Shown here one piece after another: positions 34,597 through 42,157 of a stretch of 64,000 nt of DNA. Origin of the DNA: Robiginitalea marina (GTDB taxonomy: Bacteria; Bacteroidota; Bacteroidia; Flavobacteriales; Flavobacteriaceae); assembly GCF_024006985.1 (NCBI RefSeq), contig NZ_JAMXIB010000010.1:1-64000 (forward strand), read 5' to 3'. The notes beneath the pieces are model-generated. The model worked only from the letters and a program-made list of their open reading frames with translations, had not been told where the DNA came from and searched no databases. Both the position numbers and the translations under genes were made by a program. Position 1 is the first letter of the stretch, and every line of letters starts with the position of its first letter.

Positions 34597-34802
34597 TGCT
34601 ATTGATTTTTAATTAATAATTGATAAAAAAATGGGATTCATTTTGGGCAGAGAAATCCTGTTATGCTCATTGCTGACCATTGAGCATTTTGCTTTGATAT
34701 CTCCAAAAAAATCTAAAATGAAAGTGTTATGGGGGCGCTACTGCCGGCACGTACCTTGGGCTTGTAGCATGTTTGAAGTAGTTGAACATTGTTTTTTCCT
34801 TT
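34597..34802. other. intergenic upstream of the polymerase-like gene
   Basis: This stretch and the adjoining repeats make up the 319 bp between the polymerase-like gene and the HTH_17 gene. A forward frame of 86 codons at 34631 lacks motifs and crosses the repeat array, so it is not accepted as a gene. Confidence 0.4.
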
Positions 34803-34865
34803 TTGGCGTATCATTGGACCACCTTGGCGTGTTCAGCGCTAGGATTGGCGTCCTCCGAAGGAGGA
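34803..34865. repeat. iteron-like array TTGGCGT with 21-bp period
   Basis: TTGGCGT starts at 34803, 34824 and 34845, exactly 21 bp (two helical turns) apart. The last unit runs into the perfect inverted repeat TCCTCC-GAA-GGAGGA. A weaker TTG start precedes at 34782. Phased repeats between a replication-like gene and an excisionase-like gene could be an origin or a cooperative operator. Confidence 0.5.
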
Positions 34866-34915
34866 ACTCTATAGATACTGGTTATACTTAATTTAATTTG
34901 CAATTGTTCTGCTGA

Positions 34916-35206
34916 CTATGCAGCTTTCTTAGTCAAAAATTCAATCACATCTTCGTATTTGTAGAGGGGTTTCCTGCCAGCTTTGTAGTAGTGTTTTAAA
35001 AGCCCCTTCCGATTCCAGTCCCAAAGAGTGCTCATAGACTTAACACCACACATTTTTGCGACTTCCTGACGGGTTAAATACTCTTTTGTGAGCTTCTTGT
35101 TGTCCTTGGAGCTTTGCGCCTCTCTAAGGGCTTCGTTTAGCTTCTCTTTTAATATCTCGCCAAGCTCCATAACCGAGATCTGAGAAAGAATTAATTTGTT
35201 GTTCAT
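34916..35206 (-). CDS. excisionase-like HTH_17 DNA-binding protein
   Basis: About 96 residues from the Met at 35206; a frame from 35236 adds ten residues but begins before a less likely MLHKPLK. The N-terminal helix (MELGEILKEKLNEAL) precedes a MerR-like winged helix: LTRQEVAKMCGVKSMSTLWDWNRKGLL and a wing RKPLYKYEDVIEFL. It fits a recombination directionality factor for the nearby integrase or a repressor acting on the 21-bp repeats next to its 3' end. Confidence 0.75.
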   Translation of the reverse strand: MNNKLILSQISVMELGEILKEKLNEALREAQSSKDNKKLTKEYLTRQEVAKMCGVKSMSTLWDWNRKGLLKHYYKAGRKPLYKYEDVIEFLTKKAA

Positions 35207-35420
35207 AATCCTGATTTTTAAAGGTTTATGAAGCAAAGATTGGCAAAAAAGGACGGCGGGGGCAGGCTCTATTTTCGGTCTAAGAGAAGAGAGCGATTAG
35301 AGTAGTAATGACACAAATTATAACCCTCATTATCAAGAACATAATAAAGCCGCTTTGATAATACGTGGAGTAGTTACTTTGGGTCCCCCCCAAAAAAAAC
35401 TTTTTAGTAAGAGTGTGGAT

Positions 35421-36293
35421 TTACTGGATAAGATGACTAACGAAATATTCCAGTGCTTTTCGTTGTTCTTTATTCTGGGTTTCTTTCTGGTTGTGAAAAT
35501 CTTCTGGAGTTAGTGTTTCGCCCTTCAGTAAGAAGTACTCGGAGGTGATAATCCAGTGATTATTTTTAGGGTTCCGGATAACTTCCTTGTCCTTAAGCAG
35601 TCTAATAAAGTAATAGAGGGAGGATTTACTTCCAATCCAATTTACCTTATCCTCCAGCACTTTACCTTCAAATAAACCCTTGAAGGTTTGAAAGGACTTT
35701 TTATATGTCAAGCTTGGAGAACTAACAAATCCAGGTTTTATAAGATATTCTTCATACAACTTCCACAGCCTTTCATTATTTGGGAAGTGTTTCCAAACGA
35801 AGGAGCGAACGGGCTCCTTTAGAAAAAACCATTTTGATAATGTGGAATGATGACTATTACTAAGTTCCAGGTGGTACCCAATAAAGATATCTTTAAGGGT
35901 TGTTTTAATTAAGGTGAGAAGACAGAGCTTTAGTTCATTTGGAAAAAATCCAACGAAGCCATCTTTAAGATTGGATTCAATATCTTCAATATATTTCAGC
36001 AGGATACCCACAACCGCATTAAGGTATTTAGACCTGTGATCCTGGAGTAAGGAGATCTCAAATTGGAATCGATCCATTGAAGCCGCTAAATCCTGCTTTG
36101 CCTGCATGAAAACTTCAAATCCCTCATCAAAATTCTTGAATATGATCCCCTCGTGTTCTGATGTGAGATACTTATCTAAACATTGGAATGGATGCTCGGA
36201 TTCCATTCCTTGGCTCTTTCTTAATTCGCTTCTTTTGTGGCCAGCCGCATTGTTTATGAAGAGATTGCTGAATTTGTCTGTGTTATCGCTCAT
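35421..36293 (-). CDS. conserved mobile-element hypothetical protein
   Basis: 290 residues, cytoplasmic, mostly helical. Features: an N-terminal polar stretch, a long helical middle (NAVVGILLKYIEDIESNL; LTLIKTTLKDIF), and a C-terminal winged-helix-like part (YYFIRLLKDKEVIRNPKNNHWIITSEYFLLKG). It starts 12 bp after the integrase stop, so both are co-expressed. Proteins of this sort commonly follow integrases in Bacteroidota elements, without known function. Confidence 0.55.
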   Translation of the reverse strand: MSDNTDKFSNLFINNAAGHKRSELRKSQGMESEHPFQCLDKYLTSEHEGIIFKNFDEGFEVFMQAKQDLAASMDRFQFEISLLQDHRSKYLNAVVGILLKYIEDIESNLKDGFVGFFPNELKLCLLTLIKTTLKDIFIGYHLELSNSHHSTLSKWFFLKEPVRSFVWKHFPNNERLWKLYEEYLIKPGFVSSPSLTYKKSFQTFKGLFEGKVLEDKVNWIGSKSSLYYFIRLLKDKEVIRNPKNNHWIITSEYFLLKGETLTPEDFHNQKETQNKEQRKALEYFVSHLIQ

Positions 36294-36305
36294 GGTAATT
36301 AAAGA

Positions 36306-37574
36306 CTACTTATTCTTTCTATTGAAGTATTCCCGTACCCTCTCAACATGTTCCTCCTGGGTAGTCTTAACATAATTTATAAACTGCTGTTCAGATATAT
36401 GATTTGTAATAGCCATAATGGTCTGGTTAGGCAACTTTCCATAAAGATTGGTAGCGAAGCTTCGTCTACAAGTATGCGAAGTGACTAATTCATATTTTGG
36501 ATAATAGCCCTTCTCCTTTCGCTTTGTCTCCGGATTCATTTTCTTACCAATCACCTCCTCTTTGATACCGACTTCCTCGCATACCTCTTTTACATACTTG
36601 TTAAACTTTTGATCGGAAATAGTCTTCGGGAGTTCTCCATTATTTTCCAGTAGGACGGACTTTATTTGAGGGTGAATTGGTATAATGATATGACCACCGG
36701 TTTTTTTAGAATCTAAGATTTGGATTTCCTCATTTGTGATGTTATAAGTGTGAATATTTTTTAGATCAGAAATCCGCAAGCCCGTCCAAAGACCTATAAT
36801 CATAAGTTGGCGGGCATTATTTAGTCTTGGATTATCTGAAAAATCGTGTTTGAAGATAAGGTCGATCTCCTTCTCTTTGAGATATACGTCAATAGTCTTC
36901 TCAGCTCTTGCAGTAAAATTGCGGTGTTCAAATTCAGAACTTACTTTCAAGCCTAAAGTTTTTGCTTCCCGGCAAAAGGCCTTGATCTGAGTCAAGTATT
37001 TTGCGATAGTAGTATTACCATAATTACCTTCAAGCTTTAGGAATGATAAAAACGCCTTATGAAATTCGAGATCTATATCCCATAGTTTAATACGGATCTT
37101 GTGGAGCAATTCAAACTCCTTTAAACGCACTAAGGTAGTTTCGTACTTCTGTATAGTCCGTCTGCTAATAATCTTTCCCGTATTGGGATTTATCCTGGAT
37201 TTAGATTCGTCGATAAACTTTTCAATGAAGGGAATGAAAAAAACGTTTGGATCAGAGAGATTGTCTTTGGGACGGTTATTAAACTTTGCGACTGTTCTAT
37301 CTAGCCAATTCTTATCAAAGTTCCCTCCATCAGCGAATTGTTCATTGTATTCCGCAACTATGAAGTCCTTTAATTTTTTGAGCTTGGGATTTAAGACCTG
37401 GTCTAAGGTACTTCCAGCAGTATTGGTGACCTGTTGTAGCCTTTTCGACCATTGTTTGGGATTAACAATATAGCTTGTGTTAGAAGTAATATCGACTCCC
37501 CTACCCTGATAAAACCTAACATAGATAGCTGCAGGATTCTTTTTAGACTTAACCAAATATTTGATGTTTGCCAT
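36306..37574 (-). CDS. tyrosine recombinase (integrase) of the island
   Basis: 422 residues. Residues about 1-95 are an arm-binding and SAM-like region, 110-210 the core-binding domain, and the remainder the catalytic domain with WTGLRISDLK (first Arg), a Lys in a beta turn (SKKTGGHI), SHTCRRSFAT (H-xx-R), NHIS (His) and FINYVKT (nucleophile Tyr). All catalytic residues are present. Its start is 167 bp from the tRNA-derived attR core, as expected for a tRNA-Arg-specific integrase of a Bacteroidota element. Confidence 0.92.
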   Translation of the reverse strand: MANIKYLVKSKKNPAAIYVRFYQGRGVDITSNTSYIVNPKQWSKRLQQVTNTAGSTLDQVLNPKLKKLKDFIVAEYNEQFADGGNFDKNWLDRTVAKFNNRPKDNLSDPNVFFIPFIEKFIDESKSRINPNTGKIISRRTIQKYETTLVRLKEFELLHKIRIKLWDIDLEFHKAFLSFLKLEGNYGNTTIAKYLTQIKAFCREAKTLGLKVSSEFEHRNFTARAEKTIDVYLKEKEIDLIFKHDFSDNPRLNNARQLMIIGLWTGLRISDLKNIHTYNITNEEIQILDSKKTGGHIIIPIHPQIKSVLLENNGELPKTISDQKFNKYVKEVCEEVGIKEEVIGKKMNPETKRKEKGYYPKYELVTSHTCRRSFATNLYGKLPNQTIMAITNHISEQQFINYVKTTQEEHVERVREYFNRKNK

Positions 37575-37605
37575 AATGCGTAAGAAACTACCTCAAGATA
37601 AAACT

Positions 37606-37623
37606 TTCCCGATATTTTCCCGA
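37606..37623 (+). other. putative integrase arm sites, right end
   Basis: TTCCCGA and TTCCCGAC have their CCCGA cores at 37608 and 37619 (11 bp apart) and are followed by ATTTTAAAA. Identical spacing and a nearly identical tail occur at the left end (574-591). Confidence 0.5.
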
Positions 37624-37740
37624 CATTTTAAAAACAAAAATGCATCTCAATGAAAATAAATTCTAATGTAGGGCTTTATATTACTGTTTAACTGTCTTTT
37701 ACAATTCAACGAGGTATTGTTTAAATTCAGTATGATTCGA

Positions 37741-37764
37741 AGGTTCTAGTACTAGCGGGGCTAC
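37741..37764 (+). other. attR core (partial tRNA-Arg copy)
   Basis: 21 of 24 positions match the end of tRNA-Arg(CCG), and the last 13 bp are identical. What follows (ACAAATAAGCACC) is the chromosomal spacer that also follows tRNA-Arg(CCT) at 146. This marks the return to chromosome. Confidence 0.75.
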
Positions 37765-38143
37765 AAATAAGCACCAAAACACCCTGGCGAGAGCCGGGGT
37801 ATTTTATTTTGAGGCCCCGCGAAAAAAGCTTGCTTTTTAAAGCGGGGTTGAGAAATAAAATCCAGCACTGCGAAGCAGGGATGGCTGTTTTGGTATTTTC
37901 AGACTGAGCCCCTGTTAGGAACAGCAAGCGCAGCGCAGCTATCTCCTAGCGGGGCTACAAATAAGCACCAAAACACCCTGGCGAGAGCCGGGGTATTTTA
38001 TTTCCGGAGGGCCGCGTAGAAAGCTTGCTTTTTAAAGCGGGGTTGAGAAATAAAATCCAGCACTGCGAAGCAGGGCGGGGTGTTTTGGTATTTTCAGACT
38101 GAGCCCCTGTTAGGAACAGCAAGCGCAGCGCAGCTATCTCCTG
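37755..38143. repeat. two tandem tRNA-linked spacer units
   Basis: Units 37755-37948 and 37949-38143 (194 and 195 bp) are close copies of each other and of the spacer at 137-337. Each contains the CCAAAACACC...GGTGTTTTGG palindrome (37773-37894 and 37967-38089). A GCGGGGCTAC or GCGGGGCTTC tRNA 3'-like end begins each unit and follows the last. They look like relics of a tandem tRNA-Arg array in which the tRNA bodies were lost. Confidence 0.7.
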
Positions 38144-38280
38144 GCGGGGCTTCCAATAAGCACAACCCCTGCCAAGCCCACGGTGCACGATGGACTTTAG
38201 GTTCAGTCCCTGGTCTGCGATTGACTCAAATCATTGAATTCCCTTTTGTACTGGCGTACCTTGAATGAAAATCCAGAGTC

Positions 38281-38685
38281 ATGGAAACCGCCGAAATGCT
38301 TATACGATCTTTCAAATACCCTCTGCTGGTTCTTCTGGCAACCCTTTTATTCTCGGGCTGCAGTTCAGAAGACGACGATATTTCTGTTGACCCTACCTGT
38401 GGAAGGACTTTTGAACTCATTACTTCCGTTTCCCCTGAAGGGGCGGGAAGTATTGAAAGAACCGAATACGTTTCTTCAGAAGGACTGGGAGGCCTGCTGC
38501 CGACGAAGGTCATCCGCTTGTTTGCAATTCCCCGCGAAGGGTATGTTTTCGAAGAATGGAAATCGTCTTTGGTCACTTCTGTAACGAAAGACACAGAAAA
38601 CCCAAAACTAATAATCCCGTGCTATATCAGTGAATCGGTAAAATCCATTAAAATCACCGCCGTTTTTAAAGCTCTTGAAGAATAA
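38281..38685 (+). CDS. lipoprotein with InlB-B-like domain
   Basis: 134 residues (129 if started at Met 38296). The signal ends in the lipobox FSGC followed by SSEDDD. The mature part is a single InlB-B-like repeat (SPEGAGSIERTEY, then REGYVFEEWKSS), the same domain as in the two DUF285 adhesins inside the island. It lies just outside attR, which could mean an older insertion of related DNA. Confidence 0.65.
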   Translation: METAEMLIRSFKYPLLVLLATLLFSGCSSEDDDISVDPTCGRTFELITSVSPEGAGSIERTEYVSSEGLGGLLPTKVIRLFAIPREGYVFEEWKSSLVTSVTKDTENPKLIIPCYISESVKSIKITAVFKALEE

Positions 38686-38762
38686 CCTGCAGAATATCCA
38701 AAGTTAAAAAATCAAGATTTAGGAGGCTGTCCTCCAATAAATAGCAAGATCAGTCTCAGGGT

Positions 38763-39353
38763 TTACTCCCCATACACCTCCACCACCAGCTCGACCTCCA
38801 CGGCGATCCCCCTCGGGAGGGATGCCATACCCACGGCAGCCCTGGCGTGTTTGCCGCGTTCCCCGAAGACCTCAACCATCAGGTCGGAGAACCCGTTGAC
38901 CACCTCGGGCTGGTCCCCGAAACCAGGTGCGCAATTGACCATCCCAAGGACTTTGACGATACGTTTTACCCGGTTCAGGTTACCAAGTTCCGCCTTCAGG
39001 ACGGCCAGCTGGTTGATGGCTACCAGCCTTGCAGCTTCATAGCCTTCCTCCACCGTCAGGTCTTCTCCTACTTTACCGGTGATATACTCCCCGTCTTCTT
39101 TTTTCGGGCCTTTCCCCGCCAGGAACAACAGGTTGCCGGTTTGTACGGCATTGACATAATTGGCCACGGGGCTGGCCGGGACCGAAAGGGCAATGCCCAG
39201 CTCCGCCAAACGGGCTTCGGGGTTGTAGCCCGCTTCAGGGGCTTCTGCCATGGGCGCCGCAGGCGCCGGGGGGGCAGGCGGGGCATCCTGCCGGCCGCAG
39301 GAAGCAATCAGAAAAATCAGAAATAAGGCAAGAGGGTAGCGGATGTTTTTCAT
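38763..39353 (-). CDS. RidA-family lipoprotein
   Basis: 196 residues. A lipoprotein signal (FLIFLIASC) and a Pro/Ala-rich linker of about 25 residues precede a RidA (YjgF/UK114) domain at about residues 45-196. The domain shows the family end HARAAVGMASLPRGIAVEVE. RidA proteins hydrolyse reactive enamines and imines in the cytoplasm; a membrane-anchored, exported form is less usual and its substrate is unknown. It is the first GC-rich core gene after the island region. Confidence 0.85.
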   Translation of the reverse strand: MKNIRYPLALFLIFLIASCGRQDAPPAPPAPAAPMAEAPEAGYNPEARLAELGIALSVPASPVANYVNAVQTGNLLFLAGKGPKKEDGEYITGKVGEDLTVEEGYEAARLVAINQLAVLKAELGNLNRVKRIVKVLGMVNCAPGFGDQPEVVNGFSDLMVEVFGERGKHARAAVGMASLPRGIAVEVELVVEVYGE

Positions 39354-39447
39354 AATGCAAAGGGTTAGTATTGCCTAAAGATACAACGCCGCCAGTGAAA
39401 ACCGGTCGGTAAAATGCCCGGGGTTCGTGAAAAGGCAACTGGTGCCT

Positions 39448-41214
39448 TTACACCGCAGGGGAAATCCCCTCAGCAGGAAAGCCCATTGCCTTCAGCACCT
39501 CCCGGGCCGTGCCCGGCAAGACCCCATAGGTTTCCAGCCTGCCCAGGTCATCCCGGATGATTTCCCCGAAAGCCTTGTTGGACTCATTTTTCAGGGAGGC
39601 CACGGCAAGGTAGGTTTCCCGGGCACGGGCCGAATGCCCTTCGAGCAGGTCGCAATGTGCGAGGTTGCAGTCCAGGGCCGGCAGGACGACGCCAAGGGTG
39701 GAAGCCTGGTCCAGCAAAACCCGGGCTTCCCCAGGAGCCCCCTGGGCCAGGCGCAGCCAGGCCATGTTGTTATAGGCCAGCGCCAGCGGCCGGCGCAAAA
39801 CCCCATTCTCCGGGTAGTCCTTTTGAAAGGCCTGCAATTCTTTGAGGATCCTGGCCTGAAACGCTTCCTTTTCGGCAAGGTCTACCGTGCTGTCGATCTC
39901 CTCATCCCATTGCCGGATTTTCCGCAGCAAGTCCAGGGTCCTTATGGTTTCTTCGTCCACGGCCTCAAAATACTTCCGGAAATAGGCAAAATCGGTTTTC
40001 ATGTTTTCCACAGCAGGATGTCCTTGCAGGGATTCCAGGAATGCACCGGATTCCTCCAGCAGTTCAAGGCCCGCAGCTTTATACTGCAGTTCCTGCCGCT
40101 CTTCGATCATCCGCTGGTAAAACTCCAGCAGGTTCAGGGCCGAAGCACAAAAATCGGCCCCAAAAACCCCTGGCTGCTTTTCCTCCAGTTGCCGACGGGT
40201 GGCCAGGGCTTTGGAAAGGAAGGGTTTTGCCTGGGGCCAGGAAGGGGTCTCCAGGGTGTAGATCCCGGCATTGTGGTAGGCCGTAGCCAGGTAATGGGTA
40301 TATCGCTCGGGGCTCCGGGCTGCGAGGTCCGCATAAATCTCCAGGGCTTGTGCATTGGCCTGGTACGCATCGGAAAAGCGCTTCATCGGGTCGGCGTACA
40401 AAATGCCGAGGTTGGCATAAGTCGATGCCAGATACGGGCGGAAAACCCCGGGCTTTTGCCTGGCAAGTTCCCGGTAGGTTTCCAGGGTCTCTTCATAATA
40501 GGATGCCGCCTTCTCATATTCTTCGAGTTGGATATGCACGACCGCCAGGTTGTTGAGGCAGGCGGCAACCAGGGGCCGGTATTTCCCGGGGTCACCGGCA
40601 AGGCCTGCCCGATACAGGTCCAGGGCCTTGCGGTACTGGGTCCGGGCGTCGTAGGCATTGAATTCATCCGTGTAATTAGCCCCCAGCTGGTAATGGGCAA
40701 GCGCCCGCATATCGGGGTCCAGGGCGTGGTCGCTCCCGGACCGCAGGGCCAGGGCGGCCTTGTAGTCTTTTTTGGAAAACCAGTACTTTTTCCGCAGGAA
40801 GTACGCCTCGCCCCTGGCCATGAAGGAATGGGCAAGGTGTGGGTTGAACCGCGGGTCTTTGTCGGCCAGGTCCTGGTAGGTGTTTACAGCCTTCTCGAAG
40901 TATTCCAGGGCGGCTTTGGGGTCTGCCTGCAGGGACAAACGGCCCAGGTTGTTCAGGGCAATCCCCTTCTGGTGTTCCGTTTCCGGTTCCCGGTCATCCG
41001 GGGCGCCTCCAAGGGTTTGGAGGAATCGCTCCCGGGCTTCCCCGGGGTCCCCCTGCAACTCCTTCAGGCGGGCAAGGGTGTTGTTCAGGTGCATCCACAG
41101 CGGACCGGAAGATGCCTGCTGAAGGGACTTTTCATAGAGGGGGGCGGCCAGGTCTGGCCTGGAGGACCTCAGGTATGCTTCTGCGCGTTGAATATTTTCT
41201 TCCAGTGATTCCAT
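39448..41214 (-). CDS. TPR-repeat protein
   Basis: 588 residues without signal peptide. TPR-like helical pairs cover most of the length (AEAYLRSSRPDLAAPLYEKS; GIALNNLGRLSLQADPKAAL; LAACLNNLAVVHIQLEEYEKA). It is a cytoplasmic scaffold. It is the last gene of the leftward hypA-hypB-hypC-aat set, 12 bp after aat, so it may assist hydrogenase assembly; no specific motif supports this. Confidence 0.75.
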   Translation of the reverse strand: MESLEENIQRAEAYLRSSRPDLAAPLYEKSLQQASSGPLWMHLNNTLARLKELQGDPGEARERFLQTLGGAPDDREPETEHQKGIALNNLGRLSLQADPKAALEYFEKAVNTYQDLADKDPRFNPHLAHSFMARGEAYFLRKKYWFSKKDYKAALALRSGSDHALDPDMRALAHYQLGANYTDEFNAYDARTQYRKALDLYRAGLAGDPGKYRPLVAACLNNLAVVHIQLEEYEKAASYYEETLETYRELARQKPGVFRPYLASTYANLGILYADPMKRFSDAYQANAQALEIYADLAARSPERYTHYLATAYHNAGIYTLETPSWPQAKPFLSKALATRRQLEEKQPGVFGADFCASALNLLEFYQRMIEERQELQYKAAGLELLEESGAFLESLQGHPAVENMKTDFAYFRKYFEAVDEETIRTLDLLRKIRQWDEEIDSTVDLAEKEAFQARILKELQAFQKDYPENGVLRRPLALAYNNMAWLRLAQGAPGEARVLLDQASTLGVVLPALDCNLAHCDLLEGHSARARETYLAVASLKNESNKAFGEIIRDDLGRLETYGVLPGTAREVLKAMGFPAEGISPAV

Positions 41215-41226
41215 GATAGCGTGTTT

Positions 41227-41886
41227 TTAAACCCGTTTATGCCTGTCTGTGGCCTGCCTGCACAGGTCCACATAGGCCACCCGCGACAATTCCCGGTAAT
41301 CAAGGTCCCCGCAACGGGCAGTTTCTTTTTGCAGGTCCATCCACCTGATCCCTTTTCCGGCCAGCGAGCGGGCAGCCTCGCGGATGGCATATTCGGCCGC
41401 CCCATTGCTTTTTCCTGCACAATATTCCCCAAAACAAAGGTCCCCCAGGCAAATGCCGAAGAACCCCCCTATGAGTTCCCCATCCTCCCAGACCTCCTGG
41501 GAGTGTACCAGCCCCTGGCCTTCCAGTTCCGAAAAAATGCGGAACATCCGTTCCGACAACCAGGCAGGGCCCATGGCCCCGGGGTCGTTATTCTCCTGCT
41601 GGCAAAGGCGAAGCAGGGCCTCAAAAGCGGTGTTTACAGTCGATTGAAAGCCGGAAGGCGTGCTTTCGGTTTCCGTTCCGCCCCCGGATTCCAGCACGAT
41701 CCGCGGGTCAGGGGACCACCACCGGACGTGTTTCATGGGGTGGTGCCAATAGTAAATGCCATTCTGATAAGCAAGCAGGAGTCGGTCTGCGGTCATGTCG
41801 CCCCCGACGGCCAGCAACCCGTCGAGGTCGGCAAAATGGGCCGGGGGGAAGTTCAGGTCTCCTTTTTTCAGTTCAAAATAGGGCAT
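41227..41886 (-). CDS. aat: leucyl/phenylalanyl-tRNA--protein transferase
   Basis: 219 residues, normal family length. Typical motifs are LLAVGGDMTADRLLLAYQNGIYYW at the start (LaxGGdLxxerLlxAYxxGiFPW in the family), WWSPDPRI, the central GLVHSQEVWEDGELIGGFFGI region, and a conserved GIRWMDLQ. It attaches Leu or Phe to N-terminal basic residues in the N-degron pathway. It sits 11 bp after hypC; the link to hydrogenase is probably organisational. Confidence 0.93.
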   Translation of the reverse strand: MPYFELKKGDLNFPPAHFADLDGLLAVGGDMTADRLLLAYQNGIYYWHHPMKHVRWWSPDPRIVLESGGGTETESTPSGFQSTVNTAFEALLRLCQQENNDPGAMGPAWLSERMFRIFSELEGQGLVHSQEVWEDGELIGGFFGICLGDLCFGEYCAGKSNGAAEYAIREAARSLAGKGIRWMDLQKETARCGDLDYRELSRVAYVDLCRQATDRHKRV

Positions 41887-41897
41887 GTCGGGGTATC

Positions 41898-42155
41898 TCA
41901 GGTTTCACCGGCATGGAGGTCATCCAACTCCCCGAGCTGTCGCAAAATATCAAAGGTTTTCCTGGCTTCTTCCTCGTTCACAATGGCGATGGCAGCCCCC
42001 ACGTGGACCATTACATAATCGCCCGTCTTCGCCTCCGGCACCAAGGTCAGGTTCACCTCCTTGACCACCCCGTCGAACGAAACCCGGCCCAGCCGGAAGG
42101 TTTCGTCAAGGGTTTGGGTGACTTCGAGCAGTTTTCCGGGAATGGATAGACACAT
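41898..42155 (-). CDS. hypC: hydrogenase maturation factor HypC
   Basis: 85 residues. The start MCLSIPGKLLEV holds the essential Cys2. The protein carries the Fe(CN)2CO unit with HypD and chaperones the large subunit precursor. It starts 2 bp after the hypB stop in the hypABC order. Confidence 0.95.
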   Translation of the reverse strand: MCLSIPGKLLEVTQTLDETFRLGRVSFDGVVKEVNLTLVPEAKTGDYVMVHVGAAIAIVNEEEARKTFDILRQLGELDDLHAGET

Positions 42156-42157
42156 CG

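Noticed and set aside
34631-34891. Forward frame of 86 codons upstream of the polymerase-like gene
   Set aside because: It runs through the 21-bp repeat array and lacks any domain, so the repeat explanation is preferred.
37727-38188. Two minus-strand frames (66 and 77 codons) with near-identical endings
   Set aside because: They lie wholly within the tandem tRNA-linked spacer repeats, and their similarity follows from the DNA repeat.
39427-41208. Forward frame of 593 codons
   Set aside because: Antisense to the TPR gene. The minus-strand frame has clear TPR periodicity; this one is rich in Gly, Pro, Gln and Val, as expected of a GC-rich shadow.
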